Positions 20,510 through 26,474 of a stretch of 38,973 nucleotides of DNA are shown piece after piece. The stretch lies in contig JAKOWB010000193.1 in the NCBI GenBank assembly GCA_029781795.1, positions 1 through 38,973 of the forward strand, in the 5' to 3' direction. This stretch comes from Pseudomonadota bacterium (GTDB taxonomy: Bacteria > Pseudomonadota > Alphaproteobacteria > Kiloniellales > JACOMY01). Below the pieces are notes generated by a model, which worked only from the letters and a program-made list of their open reading frames with translations, made no database searches and was not told where the DNA came from. Position 1 is the stretch's first letter; each line of letters begins with the position of its first letter. The translations under genes were made by a program, and so were the position numbers.

Positions 20510-20738
20510 GCCTTCCGACGAAGACCCGCCGCCGCAGCCGGGCCAACGGCTCTGCCGCCGCTGCCGCGCGCCGCTCGACCTGGACGACGACGTCTGCCGC
20601 GCCTGCGGCGAGCGCAATCCCGTGCCGATGCCCTGGTGGGGCCCGCTGGCCGGCGCCGCGATGCTGGCGCTGATCGCCTACTTCCTGGTCGACTTCACGC
20701 CGCTGATCGACATGATCAATCGCTGGCTGAAGTGGTGA
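20502..20738 (+). CDS. Small zinc-ribbon membrane protein
   Basis: A 78-aa open frame starting at GTG 20502 and overlapping the nrdJ stop by 8 nt. Residues 18-36 hold two CxxC pairs (CRRC and CRAC), a zinc-ribbon pattern, followed by a single transmembrane helix (about 49-66) and a short amphipathic tail ending NRWLKW. Base composition and codon use match the neighbours. Small proteins of this kind are seen behind nrdJ in some alphaproteobacteria, but I do not know a function. The GTG lacks a clear ribosome-binding site, so translation is probably coupled to nrdJ. Confidence 0.6.
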   Translation: MAEPSDEDPPPQPGQRLCRRCRAPLDLDDDVCRACGERNPVPMPWWGPLAGAAMLALIAYFLVDFTPLIDMINRWLKW

Positions 20739-20747
20739 GGGGCGCCG

Positions 20748-22025
20748 TCAGGCCGCGGCGACGACCATGCCGGCGGCGGCCAGCGCGACCGAGACGGCAT
20801 GGCCGGCCAGCAGCCGCCAGCCTACCCTGCGCCCGCCGAGACCGAGGCCCAGCAGCCCCTTCACCAGGGCATTGACCGCGACGGCGACCAGGATGCCCCA
20901 GACCGCCAGGGTCGCGGCCAGGCGCCCGTCGGTGACCTGCGTGCCGTAGGAGAGGGTGATGGCGTCGACGTCGGTCAGGCCGGCGACGGCGGCCAGCGCG
21001 AAGAGGCCACCCTGGCCGAGCCAGCGCGGCAGCGCCTCGGACAGCAGCATGACGGCGGCCAGGATGGCGCCCATCTTCAGCGCCGGCCCCAGTTCGAAGG
21101 GATTGCCCAGCGGCACGGCCTGCGCCGCGCCCGCGTCGCCGCGGCCGCGCCACAGCAGCAGCGCCATGCCCAGGCAGCCGACGCCGAGCCCCAGCAGCGG
21201 CCAGGCCAGCAGCGGCAGCAGGGTGGGCGCCACCACACTGGCCAGCAGCGCGACGCGCGGCGCCACGATGGCGCCGGCGACCAGCGCGGCGCCGGCATAG
21301 TGCCCCGGCGCGCCACCGGCGGCGCGCGCCCGCCGCGACAGTGCCACGGTGATGGCGGTGGAGCTGACCAGGCCGCCCAGCAGCGCCGTCGCCAGCAGCC
21401 CGAGCGAGGGACCCAGCAGCTTGATGGCGAAGTAGCCGGCCGAGGAGAGCGCGGTGATCAGCACCACCATCCACCAGAGGCGATAGGGATTCAGCGCATG
21501 CCAGGGCCCATAGCCGGCGTCGGGCAGCAGCGGCAGCAGCACCAGGCTCATCACCAGCAGCTTCAGCACGGCCAGCAGCTCGGCCCGCTCCAGCCGCGCG
21601 ACCATGCCGTGCAGCTCGGCCTTGAAGCCCAGCAGCAGGGCGACGATCACGCCGACCGCGGCGGCCACCGTCATCTCGCCCCGCGCGGCCAGTGCGCCGA
21701 GCCCATAGACGATCAGCGCCGCCACCAGGGTGGTGATGCTGCGCGTGCCACCCTTGGCCAGATGATCGCGGAGGCCGAGCGCCAGGAAGGGCACCAGGGC
21801 CACGAGGCCGAAGGCCAGCGGCCAGTCGTCGCCCGGCTCTGACAGCAGCGCGACGAGGCCGCCGAAGAGGCCGATCAGCGTGAAGGTGCGGAAACCGGCG
21901 ATGCGGCTGCCCTCGGCCTCGCCGCGCTGCTCCCAGCCGCGCTCCAGCCCGATCATCAGGCCGATGCCCAGCGCCACCATGAGGCGCCAGAAGGGATGCC
22001 AGAGGGCCTGGTCGGCGGGGTCCAT
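20748..22025 (-). CDS. MgtC/SapB and DUF4010 membrane protein
   Basis: A 425-aa integral membrane protein with about 12 hydrophobic helices. The N-terminal quarter is the MgtC/SapB domain (WRLMVALGIGLMIGLERGW, then the conserved GFRTFTLIGLFGGLVAL), and the rest is DUF4010 with the polar motif AVAGLTDVDAITLS near residue 340. Transport or membrane-potential roles have been suggested for MgtC relatives; the substrate of this fused type is unknown. The ATG at 22025 lies 11 nt after the chaC stop, so the two genes probably share a transcript. Confidence 0.88.
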   Translation of the reverse strand: MDPADQALWHPFWRLMVALGIGLMIGLERGWEQRGEAEGSRIAGFRTFTLIGLFGGLVALLSEPGDDWPLAFGLVALVPFLALGLRDHLAKGGTRSITTLVAALIVYGLGALAARGEMTVAAAVGVIVALLLGFKAELHGMVARLERAELLAVLKLLVMSLVLLPLLPDAGYGPWHALNPYRLWWMVVLITALSSAGYFAIKLLGPSLGLLATALLGGLVSSTAITVALSRRARAAGGAPGHYAGAALVAGAIVAPRVALLASVVAPTLLPLLAWPLLGLGVGCLGMALLLWRGRGDAGAAQAVPLGNPFELGPALKMGAILAAVMLLSEALPRWLGQGGLFALAAVAGLTDVDAITLSYGTQVTDGRLAATLAVWGILVAVAVNALVKGLLGLGLGGRRVGWRLLAGHAVSVALAAAGMVVAAA

Positions 22026-22036
22026 CCGCGTGACCC

Positions 22037-22735
22037 TCAGGCGCCGCGCGCTTCCTGGCAGCGGCGGCGCACCAGCCGCAACAGCTGCTTCAGGCTGCCG
22101 GCGCCGACGCCCAGCGCCTCCAGGTGCTGCACCGTGTTGGCCAGATAGTCGGCGCAGGGGCCGCGCTGGCCCGCGGCGTCGGCGATGATCGCCGCCGTCT
22201 GCTCCGCCGTCAGCCGCCCGGTGTACTGGCTGTGCGCCCGGTCGACGATGAAGCAGAGCGCGGTGACCGGCCCCTGCGGGCTCTCCACCCGGCGGCGTTC
22301 CGGGCGATAGACGCGGGTCATCATCTCGCGCTGGTGCAGGTAGTCGAGCGCGGTCTCCACCTCGCCCGCCGGCACGCGGAACAGCAGGCCGCGGCAGGAG
22401 CCGCCGCGGTCCAGGCCGAGCACCAGGCCCGGCCGCTCCACCGTGCCGCGATAGCGGCTGGACCAGATGCAGAAGCGGCGGTGGAAGCCGCGCAGCGTGC
22501 CGACCCGCGTCTCGACGTGCGGGATGCCCGGGTTCCACATCAGCGAGCCGTAGCCGAAGACCCAGAGGTCCTCGCCCGGCGCCAGGCAGCAGTCGTGCTT
22601 CAGGTGCGGCGCCGCGGCGGCGCGCGCCATGTTGGCCTCCAGCTCGGCGCGGCGGCGCTGGGTCAGGCTGTCGGACACGGAACCGTCGGAGGTCATCAAC
22701 GCAACGGGTCTGTCGCTCACGGTGGCACCTGTCAC
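22037..22735 (-). CDS. chaC: ChaC-type gamma-glutamylcyclotransferase
   Basis: Up to 232 aa. It carries the ChaC motif WVFGYGSLMWNPG (residues 58-70) and the proposed catalytic Glu137 in DYLHQREM. ChaC enzymes split the gamma-glutamyl group of glutathione, releasing 5-oxoproline and Cys-Gly. The N-terminal 50 residues are an extension beyond the catalytic domain. Start choice is uncertain: GTG at 22735 lies 9 nt after a -10-like TAGTCT (leaderless), while GTG at 22720 has AGGTG 6 nt upstream, and ATG is at 22696. The downstream MgtC/DUF4010 gene follows after 11 nt. Confidence 0.88.
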   Translation of the reverse strand: MTGATVSDRPVALMTSDGSVSDSLTQRRRAELEANMARAAAAPHLKHDCCLAPGEDLWVFGYGSLMWNPGIPHVETRVGTLRGFHRRFCIWSSRYRGTVERPGLVLGLDRGGSCRGLLFRVPAGEVETALDYLHQREMMTRVYRPERRRVESPQGPVTALCFIVDRAHSQYTGRLTAEQTAAIIADAAGQRGPCADYLANTVQHLEALGVGAGSLKQLLRLVRRRCQEARGA

Positions 22736-22744
22736 CGGAGTGTC

Positions 22745-22772
22745 AGACTAGGCGCTCGGCCAGCCAATTCAA
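22745..22772 (-). promoter_or_regulatory. Putative promoter of chaC
   Basis: On the minus strand TTGAAT (22772-22767), a 16-nt spacer and TAGTCT (22750-22745) precede the GTG at 22735 by 9 nt. The -10 and -35 each match consensus at about 4 positions. It fits the leaderless layout seen at other genes here, or a very short leader for the GTG at 22720. Confidence 0.33.
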
Positions 22773-22909
22773 AGCTGGCAATGCAGGACCGCCGCGGCGA
22801 GGCGGCGCAAGACGCAGCCTAAAATTAGCAGCCAATACAATCCTTTAGTTTGGATTCTTGGCCCAAGTCCCGCAGGCATTTGGGGGGAAACTTCGCGCGG
22901 TGAGAGTAA

Positions 22910-22919
22910 CTTACCCGCG
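22910..22919 (+). repeat. Direct repeat copy 1 flanking the island gene
   Basis: CTTACCCGCG, identical to 23922-23931. The bases after each copy are also loosely alike (ATTG-CATTCG here, ATTGAAGCATTACG there), which hints at a longer decayed repeat. It may be an attachment site or insertion scar; a chance 10-mer match cannot be excluded. Confidence 0.45.
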
Positions 22920-22920
22920 C

Positions 22921-22948
22921 TTGATTGCATTCGTATTGATGATAGCAT
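22921..22948 (+). promoter_or_regulatory. Possible promoter of the island gene
   Basis: TTGATT (22921-22926), a 16-nt spacer and TAGCAT (22943-22948) lie 24 nt before the ATG at 22973, each with 4/6 consensus matches. GGGAG at about 22962 serves as the ribosome-binding site. AT-rich sequence makes chance matches more likely. Confidence 0.3.
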
Positions 22949-22972
22949 CCATAACGTTGAAGGGAGTCAGGC

Positions 22973-23836
22973 ATGTTCTCCTCTAAAGTGTCATTGAAAT
23001 ATGAAGGGCAAGACTCATCTGAGGGGCGCGTCGATTTTTACGACGTTTCCCAAGCACTAATGGGGTTTGAACGGTCTTTAGCGCTGACATCTCATCTAAT
23101 CTTAAACGGAGAAATAATAGTACAAGCACCTGCGCTAAAAAATTGTCGAATCGTTTTAGAGCCCCCTACGCGCGGTAGTTGGGAGATATTCGCCATAATA
23201 TTAGGGGGCCTGTTTGCAGCAGGATCCGTTTCCAAAGATAGCGTCGTCGGACATCTAATTTGCTCTGCCTATGATTACATAGTTAAGCAGACACTCGGGT
23301 TCAATGTAGATTTTGATAAGACACTAGGGCAGCAGATAGAGGAGGCAAAAAAAATAGCCCCAGAGCTTCCGCGCTTAACCGAAGATCGATTTGATTCTCT
23401 AATTGAGAAGACAGAAAAGGCTTTGTCAGATATTCACAGACCAATTGTTAGATCGGAGACTGCTAGCAAAGCTACGATAAGATCGCATGAAAAAACGACT
23501 TTCAGGATACTAGGAGTGCCGTTCACAACAAAAACATACGAACACGTTAGTGTTACTGAGCAAACCGATTCTACGGAAATATTCATAGGCAGAGTATCTA
23601 GTTACAATGTTAATACTTTTAAAGGTAGAGTATTTTCTGAAGAAGAAGGTAGGCCTGTTCCATTCGTACTGTCAGATGATTGTCGTGACAGGAGAACTGT
23701 AAAGAAAATTACAAATAGTCTGGATTTAAATGCACAATATAGAAATGATGAGAGAGCAAATGTCAAATTCACTGCATACAAAAACTACAGCGCTTCACAT
23801 GTATTAAAAGGCTACTTTATAGTTCATATTGAGTAA
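22973..23836 (+). CDS. Unknown 287-aa protein in AT-rich island
   Basis: I do not assign a function. The N-terminal half has the pattern GRVDFYDVSQALMGFERSL and NGEIIVQAPALKNCRI, then a Gly/Ala-rich hydrophobic stretch (about residues 73-90, IFAIILGGLFAAGSVSKD) that could be a membrane or buried helix. The middle (about 115-165) is charged and helical. The C-terminal part looks beta-rich, with VSSYNVNTFKGRVFSEEEGRPVPF. This layout resembles a scattered family of uncharacterised bacterial proteins (DUF7946-like, from memory only). GGGAG lies 8 nt before the ATG. Codon use is unlike every neighbour. It stands alone, with no partner gene in the island; a cargo or defence role is only a guess. 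Confidence 0.8.
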   Translation: MFSSKVSLKYEGQDSSEGRVDFYDVSQALMGFERSLALTSHLILNGEIIVQAPALKNCRIVLEPPTRGSWEIFAIILGGLFAAGSVSKDSVVGHLICSAYDYIVKQTLGFNVDFDKTLGQQIEEAKKIAPELPRLTEDRFDSLIEKTEKALSDIHRPIVRSETASKATIRSHEKTTFRILGVPFTTKTYEHVSVTEQTDSTEIFIGRVSSYNVNTFKGRVFSEEEGRPVPFVLSDDCRDRRTVKKITNSLDLNAQYRNDERANVKFTAYKNYSASHVLKGYFIVHIE

Positions 23837-23921
23837 TGCAAAAATAAAACGTGCCAATATATGTACATTTTAGTAAAACCAGAATAACTCTTCCAGTTTT
23901 TATTGTTGAATATTCATGCAT

Positions 23922-23931
23922 CTTACCCGCG
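23922..23931 (+). repeat. Direct repeat copy 2 flanking the island gene
   Basis: CTTACCCGCG, the second copy of the repeat at 22910-22919, about 1.0 kb away and 85 bp after the stop codon of the island gene. Confidence 0.45.
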
Positions 23932-23979
23932 AACTCAATTGAAGCATTACGATCGCAAACGATAGACTTAACAGAATGG

Positions 23980-24492
23980 CTAGTTGCCCTGCATAGCAAT
24001 TGAGCTATTGGGGTCTTGGCCGTCTCCGGCCCGCTCCACCCGCGCCGCGAAGCAGCCGCGCTTGGCATAGTGCGCCTGCAGGAAATCCACCCGTGGATCG
24101 GCCAGGAAGCGCCCGATCAGGCCCGGCAGGTCGCGGCCCTCGACCAGGTCGGCGTCGAGCATCCAGCCGTCACGGTCGAAGGCGCGCAGCGACAGCGTGC
24201 GGCGCGCCAGGGCCGGCGGCACCGCGTCCACCCGGTCGTAGCGCTCCCTCGCCTGCTCGCGCACGAAGATGGCGTGGCGCGCGCGATAGGGCGTCGCCTC
24301 GGGCAGGTGCTCCCAGTTCAGCAGGATCACCGGCTCGCCGAGCGCGGCGTCGTCCAGGCTGACGCGGCAGGGAAAGCCCGGCACCTCGTCGGCGCGGTAG
24401 CGGCGCATGCCCTGCGCCGCCAGGGCGGCGTCGTCGAGCCGCGCCAGGGAGGCGAAGGGGGCGGGATCGAGACCGAGGATGCGGAAGGACAT
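23980..24492 (-). CDS. DUF1203 family protein with atypical C-terminal tail
   Basis: A 170-aa protein of the DUF1203 family, of unknown biochemical role. Conserved stretches are MSFRILGL, GFPCRVSLDDA, EPVILLNWEH, PYRARHAIFVRE, LRAFDRDGWMLDADLVEG and HYAKRGCFAARVERA. The family normally ends just after that last motif. Here the frame runs on for about 13 more residues (DGQDPNSSIAMQGN) as the DNA changes from GC-rich to AT-rich, so the original stop seems to have been lost at the island junction. The ATG is fixed by AGGAG 8 nt upstream. It is 52 nt downstream of the sensor gene on the same strand. Confidence 0.9.
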   Translation of the reverse strand: MSFRILGLDPAPFASLARLDDAALAAQGMRRYRADEVPGFPCRVSLDDAALGEPVILLNWEHLPEATPYRARHAIFVREQARERYDRVDAVPPALARRTLSLRAFDRDGWMLDADLVEGRDLPGLIGRFLADPRVDFLQAHYAKRGCFAARVERAGDGQDPNSSIAMQGN

Positions 24493-24544
24493 GGCGGCGT
24501 CTCCTGTTGTCTGACGGGAGACTGCGCGCCGGGCGGCCGGGCGG

Positions 24545-25030
24545 CTATCCGCCCTTTGCCGCGCGCTTGGAGTCGTCGCTGAGCAGCATCCAGATCAGCC
24601 GCGGCTCCTCGTTCAGCTTGCGGATCAGCGCATCGCGCTGCGCCGGCTCGAGCGTCCAGACGAAGTCGTGCAGCCGGCCGGTCAGCCAGATGAAGTACTC
24701 GCGCATCGGCTGGCTGCGCTCGATCGAGGCCCAGCGCACCGCTTCGGGGTCATAGGTCTCCTGCTGCAGCGCGGCGATCACCGTGTCGACGCCGCGACCG
24801 GCCGTGGCCTCGACCTCGGCGCGGCGGGCGATGACCTCCTGTCGCAGCGCCTGCAGCGCGTCGGTGTGGGCCCGGTCGAGCTTCAGCTCCTCGGCGATGT
24901 GGCCGACGAACTGCTCGCCGGTCGGCGGGCCGAAGAGGCGGCCGTGGCCGACCCAGAGCACGCCCACGATCACCGAGACGTTGAGGGCGAGCGAGACGAA
25001 GAAGAGGATCCAGGGCAGGCGGCCGCGCAT
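24545..25030 (-). CDS. Periplasmic heavy-metal-sensor-like (CnrX/CpxP type) membrane protein
   Basis: A 161-aa protein. One N-terminal transmembrane helix (about residues 8-28) is followed by an all-helical periplasmic domain with the pattern LDRAHTDALQALRQEV and LEPAQRDALIRKL, which is like the Metal_resist (CnrX/ZraP) four-helix hairpin. CnrX relatives sense Ni/Co through His and Met residues; candidate ligands here are few (His and Met around residues 44-56 and 110-125), so the metal is uncertain and a non-metal stress input is possible. It is the third gene of a sigma/anti-sigma/sensor group and starts 12 nt after the anti-sigma stop. Confidence 0.78.
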   Translation of the reverse strand: MRGRLPWILFFVSLALNVSVIVGVLWVGHGRLFGPPTGEQFVGHIAEELKLDRAHTDALQALRQEVIARRAEVEATAGRGVDTVIAALQQETYDPEAVRWASIERSQPMREYFIWLTGRLHDFVWTLEPAQRDALIRKLNEEPRLIWMLLSDDSKRAAKGG

Positions 25031-25042
25031 CGTCCCGGCGCC

Positions 25043-25570
25043 CTAGAAGCCGTTGTTGGCCGCTTGGGCCAGGTCGTCGGTGGCGGGGAAGTAGGTCTCC
25101 TCGGCCACGGCGTAGCCGAAGCGGCCCAGTTCGAAGCCGGCGACCGAGACCACCAGGATGGCCATGAGCGAGGCGGCCAGCAGCGCCGGGCGCAGCCGGA
25201 AGCCACCGCTCCGGTCGCGCCCGCCGAACAGGCGGCCGATGAAGCCGAAGCGGTTCTCGGCGCTGGCGGGGACCAGCCGGTCGGCGCGGGCCAGCAGGGC
25301 GGCCGGGACCGCCCGGGTGGCGCCCAGGCTCGCGTCGGCCGCCAGGAACAGGTCCAGGGCCGCCGGGTCGGCCGCCAGCCGCGCCTCGACCTGCTCGGCC
25401 GCGGCGCCTTCCAGCCCGCCGTCCAGATAGGCGGCCAGGGTCAGGGGGTCCAGCGCCTCGCCCGCCGCCGGGGCGGCGAAGGCGGCGCGGGTACGCTGCC
25501 ACAGGGCAGTGGCCTGCCGGGGGTCGATCGGCGGCTCGTTCGGGTCGGTCATCGGCTCGGTCGGTCGCAT
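25043..25570 (-). CDS. Anti-sigma factor-like membrane protein
   Basis: A 175-aa protein. The cytoplasmic N-terminal region has the anti-sigma helical repeat LAAYLDGGLEGAAAEQVEARLAADPAAL split over two helices (about residues 41-76) but lacks the HxxxCxxC zinc motif. A single transmembrane helix lies at about 128-150, and a short periplasmic tail follows. It probably sequesters the ECF sigma factor encoded immediately upstream, with the sensor gene downstream. The ATG at 25570 has AAGGTGAGAG about 8 nt upstream; an internal ATG at 25552 is less well placed. Confidence 0.75.
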   Translation of the reverse strand: MRPTEPMTDPNEPPIDPRQATALWQRTRAAFAAPAAGEALDPLTLAAYLDGGLEGAAAEQVEARLAADPAALDLFLAADASLGATRAVPAALLARADRLVPASAENRFGFIGRLFGGRDRSGGFRLRPALLAASLMAILVVSVAGFELGRFGYAVAEETYFPATDDLAQAANNGF

Positions 25571-25608
25571 GGCTCTCTCACCTTCCCCTAGTATACGTCA
25601 CCCCGGTG

Positions 25609-26178
25609 TCACTTATCCCCCGCGCCGGTCCCGCCCGGCGCAGGGCTGCCATCGCTGGCGAAATGGGCTCTGAGGCGCGTCAGCGCCTTGTGATGCATGG
25701 ACCGGACGGTCTGCGGATCGACGTTCAGCAGCCGGGCCACGTCGGCCACTTCCAGGTCCTTGTCGTAGAGCAGCTTCAGCACCAGCGACTGGCGCGGCGA
25801 GAGCAGGCCCTCGGGGATCTTGATCCAGGCCGGCTCCTTGCCGGGGACCGCCAGCTTGCCCTCGGGCACGTCGTCGATCGGCGTGTTGGGCTTGTTGCCG
25901 CGACGCAGGTGGTCGATGGCGGCCGAGGTGGCGATCACCGTCAGCCAGGTGGTGAAGCGCGCCTTCTGCGGATCGTAGGTGCGCAGCAGGCGGAAGTCGT
26001 TGTTGCAGATGCGCACGAAGACGTCCTGCGCCACGTCCTCGGCCTCGGCGGCGCGGCCGGCCGGCACCAGGCGCTTCTGGATGGCGCCATAGATCACCGG
26101 CGCATAGCGCTTCAGGAAGCCCTGCCAGGCCCCGCGCTCGCCGTCGATCAGGCTGCGGATCTCGTCCTGCTCGGCCAA
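25609..26178 (-). CDS. ECF-family RNA polymerase sigma factor
   Basis: About 189 aa from the TTG at 26178. Region 2 is clear (AAEAEDVAQDVFVRICNN, then FTTWLTVIATSAAIDHLRR) and region 4 has the helix-turn-helix LEVADVARLLNVDPQTVRSMHHKALTRLRAHF. Arrangement with the anti-sigma and periplasmic sensor genes resembles the CnrH/CnrY/CnrX system, although here the sigma gene comes first. The start is uncertain: the open frame continues upstream to 26409 through a repeat element, which is implausible, and TTG 26178 is the only near start codon, without a good ribosome-binding site. Other starts such as an in-frame CTT-initiated form are unlikely. Confidence 0.88.
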   Translation of the reverse strand: MAEQDEIRSLIDGERGAWQGFLKRYAPVIYGAIQKRLVPAGRAAEAEDVAQDVFVRICNNDFRLLRTYDPQKARFTTWLTVIATSAAIDHLRRGNKPNTPIDDVPEGKLAVPGKEPAWIKIPEGLLSPRQSLVLKLLYDKDLEVADVARLLNVDPQTVRSMHHKALTRLRAHFASDGSPAPGGTGAGDK

Positions 26179-26309
26179 GGGAGGGGGTCGGGTCCTCGAC
26201 GCAAGGGTGACTCTCGGAGGGCTATACCTACAGGCGGACGGCCCGGCCGGGAAGGGTAAGGAGGGAAGTCGCCGCAGAACGTTATTCGCGCCGCGCGCCG
26301 AAAAGCTCC

Positions 26310-26328
26310 CTTCTCCCCTGGGGAGAAG
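26310..26328 (+). repeat. Palindrome of a dispersed intergenic repeat
   Basis: CTTCTCCCCTGGGGAGAAG is a perfect 9-bp inverted repeat around one base. With the following CGTCCCCTCACCCGG segment it resembles the short mosaic palindromes scattered between genes in many alphaproteobacteria. It could fold as a hairpin in RNA from either strand. Family assignment is from general resemblance, and other copies cannot be searched for here. Confidence 0.6.
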
Positions 26329-26365
26329 CTGGCGGCGCGTCCCCTCACCCGGCTCGGGGCGCTTA

Positions 26366-26395
26366 CCACCCTCTCCCTGCCCACCCTCTCCCTGC
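26366..26395 (+). repeat. Perfect tandem duplication of a 15-bp unit
   Basis: CCACCCTCTCCCTGC occurs twice in direct succession (26366-26380 and 26381-26395), followed by GGGCGAGGG that can pair back with the CCCTCxCCC part. It lies next to the 26310 palindrome, within the 266-nt gap between the sigma gene start and the dinG leader, and probably belongs to the same repeat element. Confidence 0.65.
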
Positions 26396-26409
26396 GGGCG
26401 AGGGTTCAC

Positions 26410-26438
26410 TTGACCCGCCCGGCCCCGGCCCGCACCCT
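26410..26438 (+). promoter_or_regulatory. Putative leaderless promoter ahead of dinG
   Basis: TTGACC (26410-26415), a 17-nt spacer and CACCCT (26433-26438) end 6 nt before an ATG at 26445. This ATG is not in the dinG frame but opens a 9-codon ORF that ends on the dinG start. The -35 matches 5/6; the -10 is weak, as at the other leaderless candidates. Confidence 0.35.
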
Positions 26439-26444
26439 GCGGCC

Positions 26445-26474
26445 ATGGTCAGTCACGCTTTGTTCTTCGGATGA
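26445..26474 (+). CDS. Possible 9-residue leader peptide overlapping the dinG start
   Basis: The frame reads MVSHALFFG followed by TGA. The stop shares bases with the dinG ATG (ATGA at 26471-26474). No Shine-Dalgarno sequence precedes dinG, so ribosomes finishing this micro-ORF could re-initiate on dinG. If the promoter at 26410-26438 is real, the micro-ORF starts a leaderless mRNA. It is too short to judge by codon use, and no in-frame start for dinG exists upstream. Confidence 0.33.
   Translation: MVSHALFFG

Larger units (their letters stand above)
22820..24005 (-). other. AT-rich island between chaC and the DUF1203 gene
   Basis: Between about 22820 and 24005 the base composition drops sharply from very GC-rich to AT-rich, most strongly in 22970-24000, with TTA, ATA and AGA codons that are nearly absent elsewhere. 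A perfect 10-bp direct repeat, CTTACCCGCG, brackets the single gene (22910-22919 and 23922-23931). No integrase, transposase or tRNA boundary is seen. The composition supports recent horizontal acquisition; the strand given is nominal. Confidence 0.7.

Noticed and set aside
18046-20673. 875-codon plus-strand open frame in another phase across nrdJ
   Set aside because: Translation is Arg/Ala/Gly-rich without domains; it is the out-of-frame reading of the nrdJ intein and C-extein.
22856-24021. 8-bp match TCTTGGCC at both edges of the AT-rich island as the true attachment repeat
   Set aside because: Too short and embedded in GC-rich flanks where chance matches are likely; the 10-bp CTTACCCGCG pair is more convincing.
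23817-24068. 83-codon minus-strand frame at the island border
   Set aside because: It crosses from AT-rich to GC-rich sequence, overlaps the DUF1203 gene out of frame, has no ribosome-binding site and no domain.
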